Positions 32,755-40,725 of a DNA stretch of 64,000 bases are shown here, in pieces (position 1 is the first letter of the stretch; each line of letters opens with the position of its first letter). Where the stretch lies: NCBI RefSeq assembly GCF_019504385.1, contig NZ_CP080590.1, positions 2,770,001 to 2,834,000 on the forward strand, in the 5' to 3' direction. This DNA is from Devosia salina. GTDB lineage: Bacteria; Pseudomonadota; Alphaproteobacteria; Rhizobiales; Devosiaceae. The translations under genes were made by a program, and so were the position numbers. The notes below the pieces were generated by a model. It worked only from the letters and a program-made list of their open reading frames with translations, was not told where the DNA came from and did not search any database.

Positions 32755-33591
32755 ATGGACGTTCTTGCCGGCAAGGTAAAAGTGACCTCCAAGACCCTGG
32801 ACCAGACCATGAACCCCGCCGAAATGATGGACCATCCCATCCGCCTGACGGCCCGCGACGTCACCGTGCACTACGGGACCAAGCAGGCGCTGCATGGCAT
32901 CTCCATCGACATTCCCGACCGCGCCGTCACCGCCTTTATCGGCCCCTCGGGCTGCGGCAAGTCAACCTTCCTGCGCTGCATCAACCGCATGAACGACACC
33001 ATCGAAGGTGCTAGGGTCGGTGGCCGCATCGAGCTCGACGGCCAGGACATCTATGCCCCCGACCTCGACGTGGTCGAACTGCGCGCCCGTGTCGGCATGG
33101 TGTTCCAGAAGCCCAACCCCTTCCCCAAATCCATCTACGACAACGTCGGCTATGGTCCCCGCATCCATGGCCTGGCCCGCAACAAGGCGGAGCTCGACGA
33201 GATCGTGATTTCCTCGCTGCGCAAGGCGGGGCTGTTCGAGGAGGTCAAGGACCGCCTCTCCGAACCCGGCACCGGCCTCTCCGGCGGCCAGCAGCAGCGC
33301 CTGTGCATCGCACGCGCCATCGCCGTCGGGCCCGAGGTCATCCTGATGGACGAGCCCTGCTCGGCCCTCGACCCGATTGCCACCGCCATCATCGAAGAGC
33401 TGATCGACGAGTTGCGCGAGAACTACACCATCGTCATCGTCACCCACTCGATGCAGCAGGCCGCCCGCGTCAGCCAGAAGACCGCCTTCTTCCACCTGGG
33501 CAATCTCATCGAGCAGGGCGATACCGAGGACATTTTCACCAATCCGGTGAACAAGCAGACCCAGGACTACATCATGGGCCGCATCGGCTAA
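32755..33591 (+). CDS. pstB: phosphate ABC transporter ATP-binding protein PstB
   Basis: 278 residues. Walker A GPSGCGKSTF, Q-loop MVFQKPNPFPKSIYDNVGYG, ABC signature LSGGQQQRLCIARAIA, Walker B VILMDEPCSALD and the H-loop VTHSMQQAARVS are all intact. It powers phosphate uptake and, with PhoU, reports transport status. ATG 32755 (MDVLAGKVK) is chosen because GGAG lies 8 bases upstream; TTG 32740 also opens the frame. Confidence 0.96.
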   Translation: MDVLAGKVKVTSKTLDQTMNPAEMMDHPIRLTARDVTVHYGTKQALHGISIDIPDRAVTAFIGPSGCGKSTFLRCINRMNDTIEGARVGGRIELDGQDIYAPDLDVVELRARVGMVFQKPNPFPKSIYDNVGYGPRIHGLARNKAELDEIVISSLRKAGLFEEVKDRLSEPGTGLSGGQQQRLCIARAIAVGPEVILMDEPCSALDPIATAIIEELIDELRENYTIVIVTHSMQQAARVSQKTAFFHLGNLIEQGDTEDIFTNPVNKQTQDYIMGRIG

Positions 33592-33616
33592 GGCGAGAGG
33601 GACGAGGACAAAGACC

Positions 33617-34327
33617 ATGCCCAATACCGGCACCGACCACATCGTCACCGCCTATAATGAAGAGCTGCTCGCGCTGGCCCAGGCCATTGCCGAGATGGGC
33701 GGCCAGGTCGAGCAGGCCGTCGAGAACGGCACCCGCGCCCTGCTCAAGCTGGACCGTGAACTGGCGGACCTGACGATCATCGCCGACCAGCGTATCGACG
33801 ATATGCAGCGTCATATCGACGAGATGGCAGTCTCCATGATCGCCCGCCGCCAGCCCATGGCCAGCGATTTGCGCGCGATCATCACCTCCATCCATGTGGC
33901 GAGTGATCTCGAGCGCATCGGCGACATGGCCAAGCAACTGGCCCGCCGTTCGCTCAAGCTCGAGGGCCTCAATCTGCAGCCGACTTTCTACAATGGCGTC
34001 AAGAACATGACCGCGCTGGTTCTGCGCCAGGTCAAGGACGCGCTGGACGCCTATGGCAATCGCGAGGCGGCCGCCTCGGTGGAAGTGTGCAACCGCGACG
34101 ACGAGGTGGATGCCATGTACACCTCGCTGTTCCGCGAGCTGTTGACCTACATGCTCGAGGATCCGCGCAACATCACCGCCTGCACCCACCTGCTGTTCTG
34201 CGCCAAGAGCCTGGAGCGGGTCGGCGATCACGCCACCAACATCGCCGAGCGCGCCTATTACCTGGCAACGGGCAAGCAGCTCACCGGCGATGTCCAGGAG
34301 CTGCAGCGCCAGCAGATCAAGGCTTAA
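33617..34327 (+). CDS. phoU: phosphate signalling protein PhoU
   Basis: 236 residues, two PhoU-type three-helix bundles. Metal-binding E/DxxxD-type motifs are visible: ERIGDMAKQLARRS in the first half and ERVGDHATNIAERAYYLATG in the second. PhoU links PstB to the histidine kinase PhoR and keeps the regulon off when phosphate is plentiful. It follows pstB by 25 bp. A long inverted repeat separates it from phoB. Confidence 0.95.
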   Translation: MPNTGTDHIVTAYNEELLALAQAIAEMGGQVEQAVENGTRALLKLDRELADLTIIADQRIDDMQRHIDEMAVSMIARRQPMASDLRAIITSIHVASDLERIGDMAKQLARRSLKLEGLNLQPTFYNGVKNMTALVLRQVKDALDAYGNREAAASVEVCNRDDEVDAMYTSLFRELLTYMLEDPRNITACTHLLFCAKSLERVGDHATNIAERAYYLATGKQLTGDVQELQRQQIKA

Positions 34328-34362
34328 TCATAGAGGGAATGTTCATCGCCTCCCTCCCCCTT

Positions 34363-34459
34363 GAGGGGAGGGACCGAGGGTGGGGGTTCCGGCCAATCCA
34401 CTTACCGGTGCATCCAAACTGAGAGCGCGCTTGAACACCCACCCCTAATCCCTCCCCTC
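34363..34459. repeat. long imperfect inverted repeat between phoU and phoB
   Basis: The left arm GAGGGGAGGGACCGAGGGTG (34363-34382) and right arm CACCCCTAATCCCTCCCCTC (34440-34459) are inverted near-copies separated by about 57 bp. The left arm is also preceded by CTCCCCCTT, giving a local hairpin. This C/G-rich layout is like dispersed intergenic palindromic elements of alphaproteobacteria; related pieces occur near 42890 and 62991. Confidence 0.6.
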
Positions 34460-34523
34460 AGGAGGAATGGGAACACAGAAAACCCATCGGCTCCAACTGG
34501 ACGCCGACCGACGGAGCACATCC

Positions 34524-35225
34524 ATGCCCGCCACCATTCTTGTGGTTGAAGACGAAGGCGATATCGCCATCCTGCTGCGCTACAATCTGGAGGCCGAAGG
34601 CTTCCGCGTGGTCACTGCCGAAAGCGGCGACGAGGCCCAGCACGCCATTGCCGAAAAGCTGCCTGACCTGATCCTGCTCGACTGGATGCTGCCCGAAATC
34701 TCGGGCATCGAGCTCTGTCGGCGCCTCCGCGCCCGCGAGGAAACCGCCCGCGTGCCGATCATCATGCTCACCGCCCGCGGCGAGGAAGAGGAGCGCGTGC
34801 GCGGCCTTTCGACTGGAGCTGACGACTATGTCGTGAAGCCCTTCTCGGTGCCCGAACTGGTCGCCCGCATCCATGCCCTGCTGCGCCGCGCCAATCCCAA
34901 TCTGGTCACCGCCGCCCTAAAGGTTGGCGACCTTGAACTCGACCGCACCACCCATCGCGTGCGTCGGGCCAATCGCGACGTGCATCTGGGCCCCACCGAA
35001 TACCGCCTGCTCGAATATCTCATGCGCCACCCAGGCCGGGTCTATTCGCGCGAGCAACTGCTCGATGGCGTCTGGGGCAATGATGTCTATGTCGACGAGC
35101 GCACCGTGGACGTCCATATCGGCCGCCTCCGCCGCGCCATCAACCGCGGCAAGGAAACCGATCCCATCCGCACCGTTCGCGGCGCCGGCTACGCCTTCGA
35201 CGAGCGGTTTGCGGCCAACGCCTGA
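34524..35225 (+). CDS. phoB: phosphate regulon response regulator PhoB
   Basis: 233 residues, OmpR-family. Receiver domain: acidic pair in VVEDEGD, phosphoacceptor Asp53 (LLDWMLPE), Thr in IIMLTARGEE and Lys in DDYVVKPFSV. Winged-helix DNA-binding domain: LGPTEYRLLEYLMRHPGRVY, SREQLLDGVWG and DERTVDVHIGRLRRAI. Start ATG 34524 (MPATILVVEDEG) gives normal length. It should bind the Pho box at 28759 and so autoregulate. The cognate kinase phoR is not in the window. Confidence 0.95.
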   Translation: MPATILVVEDEGDIAILLRYNLEAEGFRVVTAESGDEAQHAIAEKLPDLILLDWMLPEISGIELCRRLRAREETARVPIIMLTARGEEEERVRGLSTGADDYVVKPFSVPELVARIHALLRRANPNLVTAALKVGDLELDRTTHRVRRANRDVHLGPTEYRLLEYLMRHPGRVYSREQLLDGVWGNDVYVDERTVDVHIGRLRRAINRGKETDPIRTVRGAGYAFDERFAANA

Positions 35226-35240
35226 ACTGGTCAACCAAAC

Positions 35241-35906
35241 CTATGCGCGCGAGGGCAGAAGAGTCTGCCGGTCTGTTCCGATACAGATATCCATGCTGTA
35301 GGCGTCCGGCTCGGCGGGCTCCCGCTCCGAACGAAACACCATGAATGTCGGGCTGGTTTCCGGCGACAGGCCCGCAGCCAGGCGCCAGGCGCGGAAACGG
35401 TCGAAGGTGTCTCCCAGCCCGCTGCGGTTTCCGCGATGCTCCATGATCGCCACCGGCGTGGGCGGCACCTCGCGGATCATGACGTCCGTGTGGTCAAAGA
35501 TGATTTGCATGATTTTGCTCCTTGCAGTGTCCAGCGGCCCGAAGGCCGACAGCCACGCCTCCCAGTCGGGAGACTTGCGGAACGCGGACGGTGTTTGCCC
35601 CAGCCTTTGCCGAAAGGCGCGGGCAAAGGCGTCGGGCGCTTCGTAACCGGCATCCATCGCGATGTCGGTGACACTCTGTGCGTCCTTGATCATCAGCTCC
35701 TGCGCAGCGCGCTTCATGCGCGCCAGTTGCACATATCGATGCAGCGGCACCCCGAAGATCGCCGTGAACTGGCGATGGAAATGAAACTTCGAGAAAGCCG
35801 CAACCCTGCTCAGGGTTTCGAGGTCGGGCGCTTCCTCGAGATGCCGGTCGATATGGTCCAGCACCCGTCGCATCCGGGCTTGATAGTCTTCAAGAGCAGT
35901 CGTCAT
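35241..35906 (-). CDS. AraC-family regulator with truncated GyrI-like domain
   Basis: 221 residues from ATG 35906 (MTTALEDYQARMRRVLDHID). The AraC DNA-binding domain (about 8-110) is complete: LSRVAAFSKFHFHRQFTAIF, VTDIAMDAGYEAPDAFARAF and GQTPSAFRKS. A GyrI-like ligand domain starts at about 140 (VMIREVPPTPVAIMEHRGN) but ends early (GTDRQTLLPSRA), missing the second half of the usual 150-residue fold. Full relatives are about 290 residues. It may be a 3' truncation beside phoB. The long frame upstream of 35906 is a shadow. Confidence 0.75.
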   Translation of the reverse strand: MTTALEDYQARMRRVLDHIDRHLEEAPDLETLSRVAAFSKFHFHRQFTAIFGVPLHRYVQLARMKRAAQELMIKDAQSVTDIAMDAGYEAPDAFARAFRQRLGQTPSAFRKSPDWEAWLSAFGPLDTARSKIMQIIFDHTDVMIREVPPTPVAIMEHRGNRSGLGDTFDRFRAWRLAAGLSPETSPTFMVFRSEREPAEPDAYSMDICIGTDRQTLLPSRA

Positions 35907-36144
35907 CGTCTCTCGTTCCGTGGCGACCCCATCTAGACCCCACCTGGACCGGCGCGCTCGACCGATCTTGCGGTTTTGATCCGGAAACGAAAAGCAGCAT
36001 TCGAGTTCAAGCCTTGGGGCATGGACCTGTGTATGCCCTGCCCTTGATGTCCCGGGCCTTTCCCGGTCGCAGCCCGACCAGCACGCGCCCGAACCGGGCG
36101 CCACAAAACCCACTTGCGCTGAAAGGCACTTCGTGATGATGTAC

Positions 36145-36164
36145 TTCGGAAAAGCTTTTCCGAA
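36145..36164. promoter_or_regulatory. LacI-type operator, 20-bp palindrome
   Basis: TTCGGAAAAGCTTTTCCGAA is a perfect palindrome 64 bp upstream of the LacI-family gene start. A similar site lies at 36204. Two spaced symmetric sites before a regulator gene suggest autoregulation and control of the downstream glycosidase through looping. Confidence 0.75.
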
Positions 36165-36203
36165 CCGACCGCGACCGTTTCGGCATACTGTGGCAACACC
36201 CCA

Positions 36204-36217
36204 GGAAAAGCATTTCC
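36204..36217. promoter_or_regulatory. second LacI-type operator
   Basis: GGAAAAGCATTTCC matches the core of the upstream palindrome (GGAAAAGCTTTTCC) with one base changed. It lies 58-59 bp (centre to centre about 56) from the first and 11 bp before the LacI ATG, where a bound repressor would block translation start or promoter clearance. Confidence 0.65.
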
Positions 36218-36227
36218 GGATGCGAAG

Positions 36228-37241
36228 ATGACCCAGGATGACACCAACACCCGCCCCACCCTGCGCGACGTGGCCCGCCACGCCGGTGTCAGCCTCGGCA
36301 CGGCCTCCAAGGCGTTGAACAAGGCCGGCACCCTGCGCCAGGAAACGCGCGAAAAGGTCCTCTCTGCCGCCCGCGAACTGGGTTTTCGCCCCAACGATCT
36401 GGCCCAGGCCCTGCATCGCGGCCAGAGTTTCACCGTCGGCCTCATCTCCAATGACAGTTTCGGTCGCTTCACCATGCCGATCATGGAGGGGCTCGAAACC
36501 GTTCTGCACGAAGCCGGCATCGCCCTGTTCATGTGCAACGCCACCGACGATCCGGAACGCGAGAAGCGCCACATCGACCAATTGCTGGGCAAGCGCGTCG
36601 ACGGGCTGGTCTTCACCGGCCGCCGGGCCGACCGCCGTCCGGCACCCGGATTGTCGCTGGGGGGCCTGCCGACCCTCTATGTCTTTTCCCAGGGTGATGA
36701 GCCCGGCGCGCCCTGCCTGCTGCCGGACGATGAGGGGGGCGCCCGTCTCGCCACCGAACATCTGGTGTCCCTGGGTCGAAATCGCATCGCTCATGTGTCG
36801 GGCCCCGAGGATTTCGAGGCCGTGCGCCTGCGCCGCCGCGGCTATGAGGCCGCTGTCCCAACGCTCGACCCGGACCTTGTCCTGCACGGCCCCTGGTCGG
36901 AAGCCTGGGGACGCGAGGCCGGCGCCAGGCTCCTTGCCCTGCCCCGGAAGCCCGACGCCATCTTTGCCGGCAACGACCAGATTGCCCGCGGCATCGTCGA
37001 GGCCCTGCGCGAACGGCAGGTTGGCATCCCCGACGACATTGCCATTGCCGGCTTCGACAACTGGACCGTCATGGCCGAGGCAACCCGCCCGCCGCTGACC
37101 AGCGTCGACATGAATCTCAAGACCCTTGGCGAAGAAGCCGGTCACCGCCTGATCCGCATGATCAAGGGGGAGAAACTGACCGGCACCACGCGCCTGCCCT
37201 GCACACTGGTGCCCCGCGCCAGCACCCAACCAACCGCGTAA
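36228..37241 (+). CDS. LacI-family transcriptional regulator
   Basis: 337 residues. N-terminal HTH: TLRDVARHAGVSLGTASKAL followed by NKAGTLRQETREKVLSAARE, with the hinge helix near RPNDLAQALHRGQS. The periplasmic-binding-like effector domain follows: TVGLISNDSFGRFTMPIMEG, DAIFAGNDQIARGIVEALRE and IAIAGFDNW. It lies 28 bp before a GH127 arabinofuranosidase on the same strand, so it probably senses an arabinose-containing ligand (inference). Confidence 0.9.
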   Translation: MTQDDTNTRPTLRDVARHAGVSLGTASKALNKAGTLRQETREKVLSAARELGFRPNDLAQALHRGQSFTVGLISNDSFGRFTMPIMEGLETVLHEAGIALFMCNATDDPEREKRHIDQLLGKRVDGLVFTGRRADRRPAPGLSLGGLPTLYVFSQGDEPGAPCLLPDDEGGARLATEHLVSLGRNRIAHVSGPEDFEAVRLRRRGYEAAVPTLDPDLVLHGPWSEAWGREAGARLLALPRKPDAIFAGNDQIARGIVEALRERQVGIPDDIAIAGFDNWTVMAEATRPPLTSVDMNLKTLGEEAGHRLIRMIKGEKLTGTTRLPCTLVPRASTQPTA

Positions 37242-37269
37242 CACGGCCAGCAAGGCCCGGAGGAGACCC

Positions 37270-39186
37270 ATGCGCAGCTATTCACCCGTCGATTTCACCC
37301 ACGTCAGCCTTACCGGCCCTTTCTGGGCCGAGCGGCTCGAAACCGTGCTGACGCGCACCGTGCCCAGCCAGTATCGCAAGCTGGAAGAGAGCGGCATTCT
37401 TGAATCTCTGGAACTCAAGGATCCGCCACCACCGCTGCGCATTCCGCGCATTGGCGGGCCCGATGGCCACACCCATCAGGTTTTCTGGGATTCAGACATC
37501 GGCAAGTGGATCGAGGCAGCCGGCTATGCCCTGCGCCATCGCCGCGACCCCGATCTGGAGGCCAAGGTCGATGCGATTGTCGACCAGCTCGAAGCCGCGC
37601 AGATGGCCGATGGCTATCTCAACCTCTGGTATCAGGGCCATGAGATCGAAAAGCGCTGGACCAATCTGCGCGACCGCCACGAACTCTACAATGCCGGCCA
37701 CCTGCTCGAAGGCGCCATCGCCTACTATCAGGCCACCGGCAAGCGCAAGCTGCTCGACGTCTTGGAGCGCTATCTCGACCATATCCGCACCACCTTCGGC
37801 ACCGGGCCTGGCCAGAAGCGCGGCTATCCCGGCCACCAGGAGATCGAGCTGGCCCTGGTCAAGCTCTATCGCCTCACCGGAGAGCGCAAGCAGCTCGACC
37901 TGGCTGCCTATTTCATCGATCAGCGCGGGGCCGAACCGCATTACTTCGACGAGGAGGCGGTGGCCCGGGGCGACGATCCCAAGGCCTACCATTTCTATGC
38001 CAATGGCAATTACCAGTACGCGCAGGCCCACAAGCCGGTGCGCGAGCAGGACAAGGTCGTCGGACACGCCGTCAGGGCCATGTACATGTATTCGGCCATG
38101 GCGGACCTTGCTGCCGAGCTGGACGACGACAGTCTGCGCCACGCCTGCGAAATGTTGTGGAAGGATGTCACCACCACCCGCATGTATGTGACTGGCGGTT
38201 TCGGACCCTCGGCCTCCAATGAAGGGTTCACCACCGACTACGACCTGCCCAACGACACCGCCTATTGCGAGACCTGCGCCTCCATCGCCTTCGTATTCTG
38301 GGCCCAGCGCATGCTCAATCTCGACCTCGACGGGCACTATGCCGAACTGATGGAACTGGCCCTATACAACGGCACCCTCTCGGGCCTGAGCCGCGATGGC
38401 GAGCTCTATTTCTACGAGAACAAGCTCGAGAGCGACGGTTCGCACCGCCGCTGGCCCTGGCACCCCTGCCCCTGCTGCACCATGAATGTGTCGCGCCTGG
38501 TCGCCTCGGTGGGCGGCTATTTCTACTCCGTTGGCCCGGACGCCATTGCCATCAATCTCTATGGCGGCAACAGCGCCGATCTCGAGCTTGACGGTCGTCG
38601 GATCCGCATCGTTGAGGAATCGCTCTACCCGCTCTCGGGCAAGGTGCGCGTCAGCGTCCATCCCGACGGGCATGGGCCGTTCACCCTCAGGCTGCGCATC
38701 CCCGACTGGGCCACGGACGCCATGGCCAATCTCAATGGCAATCCGGTCGATGTGCCCGGCCAGACCGAGAAAGGCTATCTCACCATCACCCGTGACTGGA
38801 TCGATGGCGATGTCATCGACCTCGACCTGCCCATGCCGCCGCGCCGCATCTATGCCAATCCGAAGGTGAAGATGGACCGCCATCGCACCGCCCTGGCGCG
38901 CGGTCCGTTGGTGTACTGCGCCGAGCAGGTCGACAACGAAACGCCGATTGCGGATCTGCTTCTGCCCCGCACTGCAGAACTGGTGGAACAGATGCGGCCC
39001 GATCTGTTCGGCGGCGTCGTCACCCTGACGACGAAGGCAGAGACCATTGCCCGCGACGATTGGGGGCCCGATCTCTATCGCACGGCCCCGCCAACGCCCG
39101 CTCCGACCACGCTCACCGCCATTCCCTATTATCTCTGGGCCAACCGGGAGCCGGGCGCGATGCAGGTGTGGATCCGGGAGTCCTGA
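37270..39186 (+). CDS. GH127 beta-L-arabinofuranosidase
   Basis: 638 residues, glycoside hydrolase family 127 (formerly DUF1680), like HypBA1. These enzymes remove beta-L-arabinofuranose using a zinc-bound cysteine nucleophile. Matching residues are visible: Glu334 and Cys336 in YCETCAS, and Cys402-Cys403 in HPCPCCTMNVSR. The (alpha/alpha)6 barrel region precedes them and beta-sandwich domains follow. There is no signal peptide, so it acts in the cytoplasm on imported oligosaccharides; no transporter is adjacent. GGAGGAG precedes the ATG. Confidence 0.9.
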   Translation: MRSYSPVDFTHVSLTGPFWAERLETVLTRTVPSQYRKLEESGILESLELKDPPPPLRIPRIGGPDGHTHQVFWDSDIGKWIEAAGYALRHRRDPDLEAKVDAIVDQLEAAQMADGYLNLWYQGHEIEKRWTNLRDRHELYNAGHLLEGAIAYYQATGKRKLLDVLERYLDHIRTTFGTGPGQKRGYPGHQEIELALVKLYRLTGERKQLDLAAYFIDQRGAEPHYFDEEAVARGDDPKAYHFYANGNYQYAQAHKPVREQDKVVGHAVRAMYMYSAMADLAAELDDDSLRHACEMLWKDVTTTRMYVTGGFGPSASNEGFTTDYDLPNDTAYCETCASIAFVFWAQRMLNLDLDGHYAELMELALYNGTLSGLSRDGELYFYENKLESDGSHRRWPWHPCPCCTMNVSRLVASVGGYFYSVGPDAIAINLYGGNSADLELDGRRIRIVEESLYPLSGKVRVSVHPDGHGPFTLRLRIPDWATDAMANLNGNPVDVPGQTEKGYLTITRDWIDGDVIDLDLPMPPRRIYANPKVKMDRHRTALARGPLVYCAEQVDNETPIADLLLPRTAELVEQMRPDLFGGVVTLTTKAETIARDDWGPDLYRTAPPTPAPTTLTAIPYYLWANREPGAMQVWIRES

Positions 39187-39190
39187 GCAC

Positions 39191-39215
39191 AAAAAAGGCG
39201 GGGCAATGCCCCGCC
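39191..39215 (-). terminator. intrinsic terminator for the dehydrogenase gene
   Basis: On the minus strand: AGGCGGGGC-ATT-GCCCCGCCT followed by TTTTT. It ends the leftward unit and lies between convergent genes, so it could serve both directions, although only the minus side has the T-run. Confidence 0.88.
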
Positions 39216-39237
39216 TCTCTCGAATTCAGTCGCTGCC

Positions 39238-40677
39238 TCAACCAGCAGCGGTATAGGCCGTCTTGACCACGGTGAAGAACTCGGCCGCATACTTGCCCTG
39301 CTCGCGCGGGCCGTAGGACGAGCCCTTCCGCCCGCCGAACGGCACGTGGAAATCAACGCCTGCCGTCGGCACATTGACCATCACCATGCCCGCCTCGGCA
39401 TTGCGCTTGAAATGCGTCGCATATTTCAGCGAAGTGGTGACGATACCGGCCGAGAGACCGAACTCGGTGTCATTGGCCGTGGCGAGCGCCTCCTCATAGT
39501 CCTTGACCTTGATCACCGCGGCCACCGGCCCGAAGATTTCCTCCCGGGCAATGCGCATCTGGTTGGTGGCGCCCACGAACAGCGCCGGCTGCAGGAAGTG
39601 ACCTTCGGTCGGCGCATTGACGCGGTTGCCGCCGGCGCGCAGCTCGGCGCCTTCGTTCCGGCCAATGTCGATATAGTCCATGTCCTGCTTGAGCTGGCTG
39701 GGATCAACCACCGGGCCAATCTCGGTGTCCTTGGCCAAGGCGTCGCCCACGCGCAGGTTCTTGGTCCGCTCACAGAGAGCATCGACGAAGGCGTCATGAA
39801 TGCCCTCGGTCACGATCACCCGGCTCGAGGCCGTGCAGCGCTGCCCGGTCGAGAAGAAGGCCGATTGCGCCACGCTTTCGACGGCCACCTTGAGATCGGC
39901 ATCATCGAGCACGATGGTCGGGTTCTTGCCGCCCATTTCGAGCTGGAACTTGCGGCCAACCTCGATGGAAGCAGCAGCGACGCGCTTGCCGGTGCCCACC
40001 GAGCCGGTGAAGGTGATGGCGTTGACGTCCTTGCTGTCCAGCATGGTCTGGCCCACCACCGAGCCCTTGCCCATCACCAGGTTCAACACGCCCTTGGGCA
40101 GGCCGGCGCGCACCAGAATATCGACGATCGCCCAGGTCGAGCCCGGCACCAGATCGGCCGGCTTGACCACCACCGTGTTGCCATAGGCCAGGGCCGGGGC
40201 GATCTTCCAGGCCGGGATGGCGATGGGGAAGTTCCACGGCGTGATGATGCCGATGACGCCGATCGGCTCGCGGGTGATCTCGACGCCCACGCCCGGGCGC
40301 ACCGACGGCAGCACCTCGCCGGCAAGGCGCAGCACTTCACCGGCAAAGAAGTCGAAGATCTGCGCGGCGCGGGTCACCTCGCCAATGCCCTCGGGCAGCG
40401 TCTTGCCCTCTTCGCGGCTGAGCAGTTCGCCCAGCTCCTGCTTGCGCGCCAGGATTTCCTGGCTCGTCTTGGAGAGGATCGCATGGCGCTCGAGAATCCC
40501 CGAGCGCGACCAGGCCGGGAACGCCGCCTTGGCAGCGGCGATGGCCTGCCTGGTTTCCTCGACAGTGGCGCGCGCATAGACGCCCACCACTTCATTGATA
40601 TTGGACGGGTTGATGTTCTCGACCCCATCCGAGCCGACCCATTCGCCGTCGATCAGGTTCTTGTGCAGTTCGGTCAT
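39238..40677 (-). CDS. 2-oxoglutarate semialdehyde dehydrogenase-like aldehyde dehydrogenase
   Basis: 479 residues, NAD(P)-dependent aldehyde dehydrogenase superfamily. Seen: ITPWNFPIAIPAWKIAPALA, FTGSVGTGKRVAAAS, catalytic Glu in LEMGGKNPTIV and catalytic Cys in FSTGQRCTASSR. The overall sequence resembles alpha-ketoglutaric semialdehyde dehydrogenases of pentose and sugar-acid oxidation. Its partner upstream is an FAH-family protein of the XylX/AraD1 type, which would produce exactly this substrate. 48 bp separate them. The exact substrate is inferred from context. Confidence 0.85.
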   Translation of the reverse strand: MTELHKNLIDGEWVGSDGVENINPSNINEVVGVYARATVEETRQAIAAAKAAFPAWSRSGILERHAILSKTSQEILARKQELGELLSREEGKTLPEGIGEVTRAAQIFDFFAGEVLRLAGEVLPSVRPGVGVEITREPIGVIGIITPWNFPIAIPAWKIAPALAYGNTVVVKPADLVPGSTWAIVDILVRAGLPKGVLNLVMGKGSVVGQTMLDSKDVNAITFTGSVGTGKRVAAASIEVGRKFQLEMGGKNPTIVLDDADLKVAVESVAQSAFFSTGQRCTASSRVIVTEGIHDAFVDALCERTKNLRVGDALAKDTEIGPVVDPSQLKQDMDYIDIGRNEGAELRAGGNRVNAPTEGHFLQPALFVGATNQMRIAREEIFGPVAAVIKVKDYEEALATANDTEFGLSAGIVTTSLKYATHFKRNAEAGMVMVNVPTAGVDFHVPFGGRKGSSYGPREQGKYAAEFFTVVKTAYTAAG

Positions 40678-40725
40678 GGAAAGGCCTTTCGGTTGGTGCG
40701 CTGAAGCGGGAGGAACAGCGCGAAA

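Noticed and set aside
35907..37271. N-terminal extension of the AraC gene to 676 codons
   Set aside because: The extra 450 codons are antisense to the LacI gene and have no domain; the AraC domain starts normally at 35906.
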